DNA of 64,000 nt from Eutypa lata (lineage: Eukaryota > Ascomycota > Sordariomycetes > Xylariales > Diatrypaceae), in the NCBI GenBank assembly GCA_022661535.1, contig JAKULF010000005.1, positions 2,976,001 to 3,040,000 on the forward strand. The letters run 5' to 3'. A program made the position numbers and the translations under genes. The notes under the pieces were generated by a model. It saw only the letters and a list, made by a program, of their open reading frames with translations, did no database searches and was not told where the DNA came from. Positions 9,749-21,210 of the stretch are shown here, piece after piece; the first letter of the stretch is position 1, and each line of letters starts with the position of its first letter.

Positions 9749-10736
9749 GGCGCCATAGTGTAGTTAGAGCACTAGATAGAGTAACACAACGGCTGAGAAT
9801 TATGGAGACACTTGAGATTTAAGATAGGGGCACTTATATTCATTGCCATTCAGAACCTGCTCCTCATATCACAGTAAAAAGCCGTGATAAACAGTATAAA
9901 ATAAACCATTTATAAACAAGAGACCTTTCTGTGACTTTTGACTGACAATTATTATTATTATCGCCGTAACTTCTCCTATCTACTGAAACGTATCTGTATC
10001 TGTATCTGTATCTTTCTTTATCTGTACAACATTACATCGCACGTCCGTCCGCTCCTGAAGTCCACCACAGCCTTCAACCGATGAAGGGGGCGATGGGGAG
10101 GAAGGGAGGGACGGATGCGTGCTTGCTCTGCTCTGCTCTGCTCATGTTCTTTAATCTCGTCGGGAAATAAAATACCAAACACACACGTGTGTATGTGTGC
10201 GCGCGCGTGTGTGCATCTGTTTATGTATATAGGTAGATAGATGGATGTTCTGAGGATCTTCGATTAGTTCCCATCATCACTTGCTTCCTCCCTTCCTATC
10301 CATCTATCCATCCACCCATCCGTCCGCCCCCTTTAATGATGATTCCCTATCCGGTTTCCCATGCAAATGCAAATGCCCTGACTAAGTAGCTAAGACCCGC
10401 GGCGCTGTGCCTCCGAGTTTCTAAAAAAAAGAAAGAAAAAAAGAAGAACACCAATAGAACATGTGAGGTGGTATACGTATAGTGCAACGGCAACTAATAG
10501 AGTGGCAAAGAAAGCCAAGAAAAGAAGAAAACGAATACATAAGTAAGCGACTGTATCCCCCCTATGGCATGCAACGTTATGTGCATACATACAAAATCTT
10601 ATGTACAATGCCAATGACGCGCCTCAAACGCCCTAGACTCATACGCCGAGTATTTCACATACAGGCATAGAATCAGAATTAAGGTGATGTTGTTGTTATT
10701 ATTATGGCTGGTCGGATTGTTTTCGGATGTCGCAGA
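9749..10736. other. Non-coding flank of FMP27 with microsatellites and a second A-box-like start
   Basis: The start (9749-9770) reads like a tRNA 5' half, with TAGTGTAGT at 9756-9764 identical to the 9-mer at 9392, but no B box follows. Simple repeats occur at about 9989-10012 (GTATCT units), 10122-10142 (CTCTG units), 10180-10216 (alternating purine-pyrimidine GT/CG) and 10300-10325 (CCAT/CCGT units). The right part is probably the 3' UTR of FMP27, which ends at 10737. Confidence 0.45.
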
Positions 10737-13700
10737 TTAAAACCCAGTCCTAGTTCTTCCAGTCCACGACATGCCACCTCGAGATTTCTCCTCTTCTCTT
10801 ACCGGGGTGTCCTCGTGAACACTGCTGCTATCGTCAACGCTAACAGGTTCTGGCGAGCGGTCTCTGAGGCGGCTCGCGAACGCGGTAAGCTTGCCCCGAA
10901 GGAACCCGCTCCCGGCGGATTTTCTCCTCTCTCTGTAGCTGAAGGTATCCTCACCACCTCTCAAGGCGCTGCCGCTGCTGCCGGGCCTGAACGGGCCGAG
11001 GAGGTTGCTAGCACTCGTATGTGGACGCTCCGTATCGATGCCGAGACCCGTCGCCGATGTATCGTCAGAGGCACCGTGGCTCATCATGGTAAAACCGGGA
11101 ACGGGTGTGCCGCGAAGGCCTTCTGACGGGCTGCCACCACCGTTGGCCCTTTGGTATGAGTGAGTGGAGGCCGCACTAGAGCTTCGACTACTAGGTCGGG
11201 GAACAGGAATATTGGTATGAGCGCTCCTGATACTTCTTGGAGGTGACCGGGAGAAGTCCATCGGATTGTGGCTGAATATGCTTGATGAATCGTCGCTATT
11301 GTCTCCACTGTTGCTGGAGATAGCCGGAGTCGCGAGGAGGACACTGCTAGTTGCTAGCTCACGGAGCTTGCTTTGCTGGGCGCTGTTGGGCCTGTGCTTG
11401 CTGAACTTGTTGCCAATAATGGCACCAGTGTGCGAAATCAGCGCTTTGATGACATGCGACTTCAAGGCCAAGGCAAGATCGAGATTCGACCAGGTCTTAT
11501 TTCGGAATTCGATTGTCGGTAGTCGGAACACGAAGTCGTGGACGTCTTCAAGGTTACGGTCGCCTTTACCTTTATAACTGAGGCAGAGGACGACGGAAGG
11601 CATCTTGATATGCACGAACGTCATGTAATTTGAAGCGCGCGTAAGCATCTTAGTCAGATCATCGGGTGGCTTCTCGTTGGAGTTGCCATGTTTGCCTAGG
11701 AGAGCGAAGCGTGCAGGCCGCTTGGGATCACTGCTTGTTGAAGCCGTTGTCGGGGAACGACCCAGGCCTGGTCGTGGCGCGGCATTCGAGCGAAGAGACT
11801 CGTATGAAGGCTTCTTGCCTGCCGTTTTGGAGCTGAAAAGTCTAAACACATTCCCTTCACCAGTGTGGACGCTAACCGCCTTGGTCTTCTGAGAGCGTGT
11901 TTCAATGGCCGGGGTTTCAGATGATAATGTAGGGCGTAGGCGTAGCTCTAGAGACCCGGCCCGCGTAGTAAAAGCCGATTCTTTGTCCGAGGCGGCTGAA
12001 CTGAGTCTGTTGGAACTTACAGACTTTGTGTCATCTGGCGTCTCGTCCTCAGTCTCACCAGGCCAATTCTGCTTTATTATGAACGGTGTCTCGGGTTGTT
12101 GACTCTCAGTATTGCTCTTGTCCCCATCCGTGCCTGGGAAGATGTATTCAAACAGTTTCTTGCCAAGTTCGCGCTCTAGCTGGATCTTCAGAGGGAAGAG
12201 ATTAACCTCAAAATGGTCCATAACTGGGATACCAGCAATAGCCTCTAACATTTGCCAGTATACTCGAACCATTTTCTTCTTGTTCAAGTCTTCAATACTG
12301 CTTTTCCCACTTTCGAAGTACGGTGCAACCATTTGAGGATAAATTGCGTCTGGGAGGAGATTTAGGCCAATGACCTTGCCGACTTGGAACAGATTCCTGT
12401 GAGACCCATCTGAGTTATCCGTCCGATGGTACTGAGTATCCTGTAGTTGCAGCTCGACCAGCGGTTCGTTGTTGTCACGGAGAAGATGCCAGACAATCTC
12501 CTTGGCCTGAATAGTCCACTTGAGAAACGCACTGCTCTGCGACGCGGTCTCGTATTTGCGCTGTGAACTGGTAATGGCTTTCATAATAAAAAAGAGTTCA
12601 TCCTCGCACGCTGCGAGATCACGCTCCAAAAGGAGCCTGTCTTCCCACCCTTTCTTATCTAGGTATTTGAAGTGGACCTGGAAGTGAGCCTTGATGTCCT
12701 CGAGCTGTCGAATGCGTTCCTGCAGCTTGGTGACCATCTCGGGCGCGCCACGAAGGTCGCTGAAGTCAGAGGCAAGCATTATCTTCTCTAGGCGCTCGTT
12801 TCTTGTCTTCTCTAAAGGCTCGCTGTACATGAGAAGATCGAGGACAATGATGTATATCGCATAGTACTGGGAGGAATTGCAGAGGGCTCTAGCTTGGGGA
12901 AATTCCACCCATAGATTATCCATCCTGCTTTCAGAATTATCTTCGGAGTCATTGTTGCCTTCTGAGTTGACTTCGTCGTTGTACTTTAAACGGAGAGTGT
13001 TGAATCTGTCGTGCCTCAGCATTGCTGAAGTCTTCTGCACAACTCGCTTGAATCCGAAAGGGTCTGACTGGAAATCAAACATTACTTCCATAGGCACCCA
13101 GGGGGGCCAAGAAGTGCCAGAAGGTGTTCCGTAGGTGTTTCCAGAGTACATTGATAGAAGCTGACCGGAGAACCACTTTTGATGAGTTACGAAGAACTGT
13201 GCGCTGTCCATTCTGAGCAAAAAGCGTCGCTGGACCAAGCCGCTGACTTCATCCGACAATCTAGCCTTGTCCATTACCTCCACTACCTTGAGTTCCATCC
13301 CCTTTGCCGTGATAAGCACCACATGCTTCTTGTTTTTGTCGCTTTGAAGCTGGATCTGAGGGGCGATCAGGCGTACGTGGAAACTACTTTGAGGGGTGAA
13401 CTCATCGGAAATGTTACTGGTGAGATCTTCCATGTTCGGGCCTTCGGATGACGAGTCCGATTCGTCTGTATTAACAAATTTCCTCCCATCTTGGATCATC
13501 TGTTGCATTATTTTCTCAAAATCTGGATTCAGTTCGGAGAATCGTTTGCTAGGCTTAGGAGCGGAGGCACCTCCCGCCCCGGGAGGCGTTTTTGGTGGCT
13601 TGCTATTGCTCTTGGCCCTGGCTTGCTCCTCAACAATATCTAGAATGAACTTGACAGCCGGCCGGGACAAGTAGTAAACGAAACCTCTTCGTTGACTAAC

Positions 13701-16700
13701 TTGATGGCTGTAACGGAGAATGATATTGCGCAATAGGTTGTTCCATTTGAGCTGCATGTTGTGCACAACGAACCGATTTTTGAAGTCGCTTGCAAACTCT
13801 GTCCCACTAGGCACATTAGCTTCCCCATCTTCTGTATTGGCATGAGTGTCAGACATCTGAGGGTCCTCTTCATCCGCAAAGGAAGAATTTGAGTCTCGGT
13901 CCTTGTTTTGAATGTTGAAGGCCATCTCCTCTAACATGCTGCTCATGAATGTATGCTTGTCTTGCAATACGTTAGTGTGTCTGTTAAGCGTTTCAAACTC
14001 CAAGCTGACTTCAGGATCTTTGCCATCTGTCCTTATGTTACGTAGTTCAGCCTCCCCAACATCCCGGATATTGGTAGCAATCTGACCGTCGAGTTGATCT
14101 AATCGAGTTTGTATCAGCTGTGACTGAACCCTCCTAGGGTCGTCGTCCTGACTCATGATGCAGAAATGGGTTGGCTCATTCCCGAAGGGACTAGTCCGAT
14201 CAGGATCTCCGTCAATCGTGCCACCAATGTCCGTTTGTCTAAAGTAAGTGACGCGAGGAGCATAAGCTAATGGTAATATTTTCGTATCTGGATTTGACTC
14301 CGAAGGTAAAATCCAGTCAAGCTCCACGAAGTCATCCATGTCAATCCAGCTGAAATCATTGTCTGGGATCGTGAAGTGGGACAGGTCTGCAACATCATCT
14401 TCGTTTTGGGTTATCAGAGTCGATATAGAGTTCCTCTTGATTGCCTCTGTCGTGGTGCCTTTGATACTAGCCGAGACAGCACGGACGTCCGCAGAGATGA
14501 GATCAAGCTGAGCAGCATGGATTTTCATCCCTGTTGTTCTGGCATTGGTTTTACGCCCGCGATCGCGAATATTGAATTCCTCGCGGCGTTGATGGATATC
14601 TACCATGAAGCTATCGAATCGGACTTTGATACCTGTGGCAGAAACAGCATTTTCGGAATAGTCTTCAACATCCTTATGTTTGTAGATATGGCTCATGAAC
14701 AAAGGCGCTAGGAGGATATTGTATTTGATGGTGCCGAGATGCCTTCCAAACTTCTTGCTACCCTTCTCCCTCCCAGGCCAGAGCGGGCCTTGGCGGATAG
14801 GTAGTGACATGGGGCCACTGAAAAGTGACCACCAGGCGAAGAAGTGGGTGAACAACCTAGGAGTTAGGTGGACAGTGTTGTAGCTTTTAGAAGACTGGGG
14901 TTCCGATGAAGCCCAATCTCGATCAGCTGGCGCCCTTACTGCAATAGACAAATGTATGTGCTGGCTTCTGAAACCTCGGAATGCATCATACGGTAGTTCA
15001 CCTTCTTCTTGTTTTACATGGGACGGAGCCTTCAAGACGACCTCGTAATGAGGTTTAGTATCGAAACTCCGCTGACCATTCTCGATGGCTCGTTCGAACA
15101 TAAGGCCAGCCATCCACTGAACATTACCCGACACCTTCATTGCCACTTTCTTGAATATTGCACCTGATTTGTAGCTTGTTTCACTCGCGATGCTGTCGCT
15201 TTCTTCAGTGCGGCGGGTTGATTCTCTGACTTGGTGACTGTAGTCGGGAACAGCAAGGACAAACTCGCCACTGTCGACCATCATGAGCCGTTTTGGGTCG
15301 TCGTCAGTATTAACGCCCCATCTTACATTACTCCGCCAGCACATCAAAAAGCCGGCGCCGTTGCCAGTGACGCAGTAGGGATCCCTTGTGCCTTTGAGGG
15401 CTAGGTGCACATCGCCGTCGCCTTTCCAGGCTACTCGGATCCTAGAATGGAAGTTGAGCCTGATTTTATCCCAGAACCCAACACGTTCGGAGGGATCTAG
15501 CTGGGGCTTTGTGAATGATTCGATGACCATCATCATATCCTGAATGGCTGGTTGGTATGATGGCCCCCAGGTAATTCGAGTAGGATAAGCGGTGTTGATA
15601 TCAATTTGCATGTTTGAATATGACTTGACGGGACCAATAGTGCGGCGAACATCGATAGCGAAGCCAATCTCCCCCGTTTCTGAGTCTGGATCGGGAGGAG
15701 GGATTATTTGGACTTGCATTCTCCGTGTCGATTCGCTTCCCCGAAATTCTTCCGCGATCACAAAGTCGGTTTGAAGTGACAGTGCAGGTGTCTTGGAGGA
15801 CTGACCAGACTTGATCGCCGGCACATGAAGAAGAGGTAATGGATAATCCCGGAGATTAACTCTAGCCTCGCCCATGCTGATCGCGACACTCATTGGGATG
15901 AGAAGCGAGTACTTCATGCTCTTCGGCATGCCTTTCCCAACTTTGTAGAGGAAGTCGGGAAGTTCGCGGATAGGAAAGGATGGTTTGTCGAGTTTGACGT
16001 GGAGATCAGTCACGATTGTGCTCATAAGAGCTGGTCGTTCAGGAACCTCAAGTATCCTCTCCGTGTCCTCAAGCTCGTCCGGAAGCTCATCAGGTCCGAG
16101 AAATAGAGCTCGGAGTTCCTTCGCGGTGCTACGAGACATGGCATAATGGTGGTCGATACGTTTTTTCCAGCTCTGAGCATTGTGTTCATGAAGTCTTGTC
16201 CTGGCTTCCTGGATCGACACATGAGCACTGCCACTCATTCCTTGAATGTTATCAGGGTCGTATCGCGGTGTTCTGCCCCAGGAGCCTTCGCTGAGAGAAC
16301 GTGTTCTCTGGTGCTTTCTCGATTGTCCGTCTATACTTTGACTACGCGCCCTAGGTCCATGTGCAGTCGTTGTCCTTCCTCCCGGCATTGCAGAACGAGC
16401 TCGAAACCTACTCGATTCTCTTCTGATTTCTTCATCTATTCTTTTTTCCTTGATGCGAAACGCTTCCTCACGGGCAAGACGCTGTACCTGCTCAACGCGT
16501 CCTGCTCTGTATATCATGCCTAGCTTCCACTCAAAAGCACCATCTTCTAATTCGAAGAGAAGAGTGCGAGTCCGCAAGGAGATTTTTGGCACATCCTTTG
16601 GTCCTTGCGGTGCCTTATCAAGTATGTACTCGTTCGTCCCGGTCTTGAAGCGGTGAGCGACTTGCTCACTCGCTTTAATGACGTTGATGATGTTGTCAGA

Positions 16701-19661
16701 TATTTGGCTTACGATGAGCTCGTGAGGCACCGCGAGTCTCGTGGCATCAGCCACAACATCAAGCATCTTGTCGTCGCGGAAATCACCGGTTGACATTTTC
16801 CTCCGGGACTCCCGGTAGTCTAAGCGAAGGGATTTGATACTAGCAACCCGAGCCCAAACACTCCGCATTCGGGGGGCACCAACGTATACCCGCACTAGCT
16901 TTGAGGAGAAGAAAGGACGTGACCATCGATGGCGGCCGGCTTCCACACCGTAAAGCTGCAACATCATAGGAGGGTCAGACGGCATATCTGCCTTCACTTG
17001 TATCAATGAAGCTTTGAATTCAAAGGTGACAAGCTCTCGGGAAGTGTGAGTAAATACATCCATTTGGCCCGTCGTTGGTGAGCCAGGGGATATCAATGGG
17101 GGAGCTAAACGCTCTACGGGTGGACTCGCCGGGCTCGTCTGTGAGACGCCTTGTGACGGGTCACTTTGACTCCGCAAGAACGCCTTCCGCAATGTCATGA
17201 TAGCTATACCTACGGAATAATGCCGGAAGAGAGAGTATTGCAGAAGTAGGGTACGCATATGCGAATGGATATGAGAAACAGGTCCATGCGCATCGCTGCT
17301 CGTAGAACAAGCGATCTCGAAACGTGGGAGCCGGATGAAAGGCTCTAGCTCTGTTTTCTCAGGGGCCTCGAGAATAAAAGCCTCCAAACCTCGAGAGTGG
17401 AATGAGATTCTTCGTCCGTCACCGTCGGTCTGGTGTTTCTTTCGTGGTGACGGTGGCAGCGAGATGGAATTCAGAAGTTCTGTGTCCGGATTTATAGACC
17501 TGCTGGCCGCACGTCTCCTAGAAGTTGGCCGCTGTTTTAATGTGTCTAATCTCTGCGCATGATATTCTGTTGACCATGAGTCTACTTGAAGTACGACGCC
17601 ACGCGTGCTATTGGGGAAGTCGTCATCAATTCCGGCCACCTCTGCACTAAAGTCCTCCACATCGACCGAAAAATGGAACAACCACGGTGGCAAAGCTCGG
17701 AGGACATTTTGGGGTCTTCGAGTTCTTGATTTAGCCCACTTGTCTGGCTCAACATTGAGCCTTAGCTGACGTACTATCTGGTGTAGCCCATCAATAATTT
17801 CAGGGCGGGTCATACGCATGGCAAATGTTTGAACGTGGCCATTGGCAATGACATGGACGTCCGGGTTCACAGAGACCTGAAGTTTGAGGTCAAATGATTC
17901 AGTATCAATCAGGTCGAATCGGTCTCCTTGAGCAGTCTGGTAATAAAGGCTATGCGTCTGGACACGCAAAGATGATGCGAGTGAGTAGTGGAAGTCTTTT
18001 ACGGCAGAGTGGAACGATTCAACATCAAGAGAGATGGATGAGATGGAAGAGATAATGAGGTCAAAGTCATCTGGATCGTCCGTCTTTTGCACCGGCGGAA
18101 GCGTTATTCTGACCACTGGCTGCTGCATAGAAAATTTGAAGTTCGCCTTGGGAAGCAACCGTGAAATGATCATGTGTCTCTGTTGCACTTGCGCCTTCGG
18201 CGCTTTAGGTCGTGGTCGCAGAAGCGCAAGAAGAATTGGGAGATGTTTCGGGTCTAGATCAACTGAAGGCTCTGTGACGACCGAATTACCGAAAAGCATA
18301 TTCGCATTTCTATCCTCCGCGCTGACATCACCCGAGAGTTCGACTGTTTTTGACGGCAAAGTCGTCTTCAAAGTAGTCGTGGCCATTGGGATGTACACAA
18401 CTCTTTCTGGCTTGCCATGCCCATCATCGAGGCCGACAGAGATGGACAGGCCTACCACTTGAGCTTCATGTGCGATATCTTTAGAAGGGAAATACATCCG
18501 ATGGGCAGGAGATTTAGGATCCAGGCGGTGCAAGTCAATGCCGACCTCCTTCATAGATGCATTTAAGAGCAAAGGTGATCCTGTTGACTTGATTCTATTG
18601 ACCTCTTTTGTGAGACTGACGAAGCTGACAGCGAATTGGACCTCTTTAATTCCCCGGAGGATGGAGCTCACGAATTCTTTAGAATCAGAAACTGTCTGCA
18701 TCAGATCCTCATCGGTGCTACCAGGTTGGTCGATTTCCTGGATGACCTCGTCAATAGATACCTTAAGAGACTCGACATGCCTATAAGGTGTCACCTGCCG
18801 CCCCTTAATTTTCCTGAATCGGTCGAGACATTTTTGCATATCGTCGTACGGCACATGAACTCGGCCAAGCTTCAGGGCAATGGCTGCATCTCGAAGTCCA
18901 TCTAGCTGTTCGTACAAGAATCCATGGACATTGAGCGTGGCACTATCCAATACCTCGATCGATTCTCCTCCATTAGCCGTGAAGAGGACGCTTCGCAAAG
19001 TCACGATCCATTCAGCCGAATGCTTCTGGCGTTTTTGCTCGGCACCGGACTGGAAAAAATATCGTGCGCGATCCGACATGCGACGTCGGGTGTCTAGAGC
19101 AATCGTGAAGCTCCCAAGCTGTACATTGCCAATATCCACGATAGTTACCGTAGTATCGGCCGCAACCACATCAACCATCCGGAGCCAGTGGACGTTTCGG
19201 TGTAACCGCTTCAGTTTCTCCTTGATCCTCATGAGCTGTTTCCAAACTACGCTACGAGCGGGCCCGAAGGTAGCTCGTCGGGGAAGAGGATTCTTGGGTG
19301 TTCCCTTCGTCTTGTCGACGCGCGCTCCGGAATTAGTGGCATCGTCGTGTTTCTCGGGACCGACAGTGTCCTGCTTTTGCCTCTCTAACTCTTTGATATC
19401 CACAGTGACAGCAAGCTCCTTCACTTTGATGCTCATCCACGTCGGCTGGGAGAAAGTCGGCCTGTGAAGATTGAGGCCGAGCCCACGGATCTTGATATTG
19501 ATTCCATCTCTTGGTGTATAGGCTAGCCGTCGCAGGGAGAAATAGCCAAGTCGTTGTATGGATAGACCGGTAAGGACGCGGATGACGGCGAACAGGACAA
19601 AGGAGGAGAGGTAGACGAGCACGATGATACCTAAGACGAAGCTGGGGTCGAGTAGCGCCAT
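10737..19661 (-). CDS. FMP27: Fmp27/Hobbit (BLTP2-family) bridge-like lipid-transfer protein
   Basis: A 2974-residue protein in one uninterrupted frame. Residues about 8-30 form a single N-terminal membrane anchor. The body carries the landmark motifs of the Fmp27 family: GFWDK at 1395-1399, followed by the conserved block RDPYCVTGNGAGF, and WPPW at 2185-2188. Family members form long hydrophobic grooves that move phospholipids between the ER and plasma membrane or other organelles at contact sites. Yeast Fmp27 is about 2.6 kb of codons, so this one is longer. The extra length is partly a Ser/Pro-rich, probably disordered C-terminus from about residue 2640 on, with runs such as RPSSRSSSAASTHS. 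The yeast paralogue Csf1 belongs to a different branch and lacks these motifs as I know them. Downstream of the stop lies the repeat-rich 8.7-10.7 kb region. Confidence 0.92.
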   Translation of the reverse strand: MALLDPSFVLGIIVLVYLSSFVLFAVIRVLTGLSIQRLGYFSLRRLAYTPRDGINIKIRGLGLNLHRPTFSQPTWMSIKVKELAVTVDIKELERQKQDTVGPEKHDDATNSGARVDKTKGTPKNPLPRRATFGPARSVVWKQLMRIKEKLKRLHRNVHWLRMVDVVAADTTVTIVDIGNVQLGSFTIALDTRRRMSDRARYFFQSGAEQKRQKHSAEWIVTLRSVLFTANGGESIEVLDSATLNVHGFLYEQLDGLRDAAIALKLGRVHVPYDDMQKCLDRFRKIKGRQVTPYRHVESLKVSIDEVIQEIDQPGSTDEDLMQTVSDSKEFVSSILRGIKEVQFAVSFVSLTKEVNRIKSTGSPLLLNASMKEVGIDLHRLDPKSPAHRMYFPSKDIAHEAQVVGLSISVGLDDGHGKPERVVYIPMATTTLKTTLPSKTVELSGDVSAEDRNANMLFGNSVVTEPSVDLDPKHLPILLALLRPRPKAPKAQVQQRHMIISRLLPKANFKFSMQQPVVRITLPPVQKTDDPDDFDLIISSISSISLDVESFHSAVKDFHYSLASSLRVQTHSLYYQTAQGDRFDLIDTESFDLKLQVSVNPDVHVIANGHVQTFAMRMTRPEIIDGLHQIVRQLRLNVEPDKWAKSRTRRPQNVLRALPPWLFHFSVDVEDFSAEVAGIDDDFPNSTRGVVLQVDSWSTEYHAQRLDTLKQRPTSRRRAASRSINPDTELLNSISLPPSPRKKHQTDGDGRRISFHSRGLEAFILEAPEKTELEPFIRLPRFEIACSTSSDAHGPVSHIHSHMRTLLLQYSLFRHYSVGIAIMTLRKAFLRSQSDPSQGVSQTSPASPPVERLAPPLISPGSPTTGQMDVFTHTSRELVTFEFKASLIQVKADMPSDPPMMLQLYGVEAGRHRWSRPFFSSKLVRVYVGAPRMRSVWARVASIKSLRLDYRESRRKMSTGDFRDDKMLDVVADATRLAVPHELIVSQISDNIINVIKASEQVAHRFKTGTNEYILDKAPQGPKDVPKISLRTRTLLFELEDGAFEWKLGMIYRAGRVEQVQRLAREEAFRIKEKRIDEEIRRESSRFRARSAMPGGRTTTAHGPRARSQSIDGQSRKHQRTRSLSEGSWGRTPRYDPDNIQGMSGSAHVSIQEARTRLHEHNAQSWKKRIDHHYAMSRSTAKELRALFLGPDELPDELEDTERILEVPERPALMSTIVTDLHVKLDKPSFPIRELPDFLYKVGKGMPKSMKYSLLIPMSVAISMGEARVNLRDYPLPLLHVPAIKSGQSSKTPALSLQTDFVIAEEFRGSESTRRMQVQIIPPPDPDSETGEIGFAIDVRRTIGPVKSYSNMQIDINTAYPTRITWGPSYQPAIQDMMMVIESFTKPQLDPSERVGFWDKIRLNFHSRIRVAWKGDGDVHLALKGTRDPYCVTGNGAGFLMCWRSNVRWGVNTDDDPKRLMMVDSGEFVLAVPDYSHQVRESTRRTEESDSIASETSYKSGAIFKKVAMKVSGNVQWMAGLMFERAIENGQRSFDTKPHYEVVLKAPSHVKQEEGELPYDAFRGFRSQHIHLSIAVRAPADRDWASSEPQSSKSYNTVHLTPRLFTHFFAWWSLFSGPMSLPIRQGPLWPGREKGSKKFGRHLGTIKYNILLAPLFMSHIYKHKDVEDYSENAVSATGIKVRFDSFMVDIHQRREEFNIRDRGRKTNARTTGMKIHAAQLDLISADVRAVSASIKGTTTEAIKRNSISTLITQNEDDVADLSHFTIPDNDFSWIDMDDFVELDWILPSESNPDTKILPLAYAPRVTYFRQTDIGGTIDGDPDRTSPFGNEPTHFCIMSQDDDPRRVQSQLIQTRLDQLDGQIATNIRDVGEAELRNIRTDGKDPEVSLEFETLNRHTNVLQDKHTFMSSMLEEMAFNIQNKDRDSNSSFADEEDPQMSDTHANTEDGEANVPSGTEFASDFKNRFVVHNMQLKWNNLLRNIILRYSHQVSQRRGFVYYLSRPAVKFILDIVEEQARAKSNSKPPKTPPGAGGASAPKPSKRFSELNPDFEKIMQQMIQDGRKFVNTDESDSSSEGPNMEDLTSNISDEFTPQSSFHVRLIAPQIQLQSDKNKKHVVLITAKGMELKVVEVMDKARLSDEVSGLVQRRFLLRMDSAQFFVTHQKWFSGQLLSMYSGNTYGTPSGTSWPPWVPMEVMFDFQSDPFGFKRVVQKTSAMLRHDRFNTLRLKYNDEVNSEGNNDSEDNSESRMDNLWVEFPQARALCNSSQYYAIYIIVLDLLMYSEPLEKTRNERLEKIMLASDFSDLRGAPEMVTKLQERIRQLEDIKAHFQVHFKYLDKKGWEDRLLLERDLAACEDELFFIMKAITSSQRKYETASQSSAFLKWTIQAKEIVWHLLRDNNEPLVELQLQDTQYHRTDNSDGSHRNLFQVGKVIGLNLLPDAIYPQMVAPYFESGKSSIEDLNKKKMVRVYWQMLEAIAGIPVMDHFEVNLFPLKIQLERELGKKLFEYIFPGTDGDKSNTESQQPETPFIIKQNWPGETEDETPDDTKSVSSNRLSSAASDKESAFTTRAGSLELRLRPTLSSETPAIETRSQKTKAVSVHTGEGNVFRLFSSKTAGKKPSYESLRSNAAPRPGLGRSPTTASTSSDPKRPARFALLGKHGNSNEKPPDDLTKMLTRASNYMTFVHIKMPSVVLCLSYKGKGDRNLEDVHDFVFRLPTIEFRNKTWSNLDLALALKSHVIKALISHTGAIIGNKFSKHRPNSAQQSKLRELATSSVLLATPAISSNSGDNSDDSSSIFSHNPMDFSRSPPRSIRSAHTNIPVPRPSSRSSSAASTHSYQRANGGGSPSEGLRGTPVPGFTMMSHGASDDTSATGLGIDTERPHTSASNLLGPFRPGSSGSALRGGEDTFSYRERRKSAGSGFLRGKLTAFASRLRDRSPEPVSVDDSSSVHEDTPVREEEKSRGGMSWTGRTRTGF

Positions 19662-21210
19662 GGCGATGGCACCTTAAGCAAGGCGCGTCCCGCGTAGCTC
19701 ACTTAACCTCCCATTATCAGTATATTCTACAACAGCGAGGAATCAGGTATAGATAGCCCTTACAGGATGTTGTTGGAGAGTCCCGTTAGCTTCATCATCT
19801 GCTTCCCAGGAAATTGGGGTTAGACAGCGGGTTCCATGGGTTTGTCGACAGCTATTAGAGGGAAGTGCTGCAAGGCTTCGAGGCTCCAGACGAGGCGGCA
19901 AGTAATAATAAATGTAATGGAGGGAAGGAATGCGTTGAGAGTCGACCCGGCTATGCACGTCACTTTGCAGACAGGTCGGGTCGGCGCATATACGGTTTTG
20001 AGAAATACAAGCAGACAGGGGCCAGTCTAAGTGTTTCCTTTCTTGAGCGCCTATCTACCCGTAAGGAAATACACTATAGTCAATAAATACTATCAATATT
20101 GTTATATTGTTATGTATCAGGAGTATGGGACGAATTCAACGTCAAATAATTAATGTTAAACTATTGGCTAAATTAGTTTAGTCCAAGGAGCTCGAGGTAA
20201 TTTAGTTTATGAAGATGAATAATATACGAATATCTCTATGCTCTATGCTGAGGTCATAATTGGGACTGACAAAAGTTAAATTCCTTACATGCATACCTGG
20301 TAGGTACAATACATTAGTATGTACCTAGGTAGTTAGGCTAGTCCCGGTTCGGAGGTTTGCTGTATCATTTCAAGCTCAAGTGCTCGCCTTTACCTTTCAA
20401 TTATTCTGGTACTAGAGCCCTGACAGCCCTGACAGCCCTGACTAAAAAGGCTTATCCTGGTGAAACTACAAGCAGACAAGGTAGTCGATCCCAGGCTATC
20501 GGGTCTTTGTTAGGCATTGAATCCTTGCTGCGTCTTTGTGCCTGGTTAACATCAGAATCTGAGTCTTACGAACACCCTACCTAGCCTTTGTTCATCTTTG
20601 GGATGTTCGTAGTTAGTTGTACGAAGTAGTTACGAGAGAACAAGATCTGCATGTAGCTGTAGGTAAGGCTGTAAGACGTGGCCTTTGCCCACCAATTGGA
20701 TAGTGCGTGTACGTACGAAATATGCAAGCTACAGTAGGTAGACTTGCCTAGACTTCAGACCAAGTGGAGGCATTGTGTGCCTGTCTGCCTGTATAAATCA
20801 AACTCGGAGGGGATGCGGATATAAAAGACTGCATAATTACTGAGTGTAAATTATTTCACTGTTTATCTTAAATCTAATCACTCCAAATGAATTAATCTGA
20901 TTTCTGCAATTGTGGCATGTTCTACAATTTATGTTTCCCTTCTAAAGGGGGCTACCTAGGTACTGAGGTATAATAATTAATTATCGTTCAAGTTTAATAT
21001 AGTATCCATAGGTATTCTATCCTGTCAAAACCAACTCCAATATGCTGTTATGTATATATATACTCTTGATGACCCCCTTTCCTAATAACTCCCAAATCAG
21101 GGTATTCCTTTACTCCTTGCGTTACTAAAAAAAAACAATTACTATAATCAGGTCACCACGCCTTGCCATGTAATCTCTACACATTGTTTGTGAACAGTAT
21201 ATCATCAAGG
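19662..21210. other. Intergenic region upstream of FMP27
   Basis: About 1.5 kb without a supported gene; frames are under 80 codons. It should contain the FMP27 promoter and the 3' UTR of the hydrolase-like gene. Three tandem CCCTGACAG units lie at about 20416-20442, and GTACCTAGGTAG-type motifs near 20300-20335. Confidence 0.5.
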
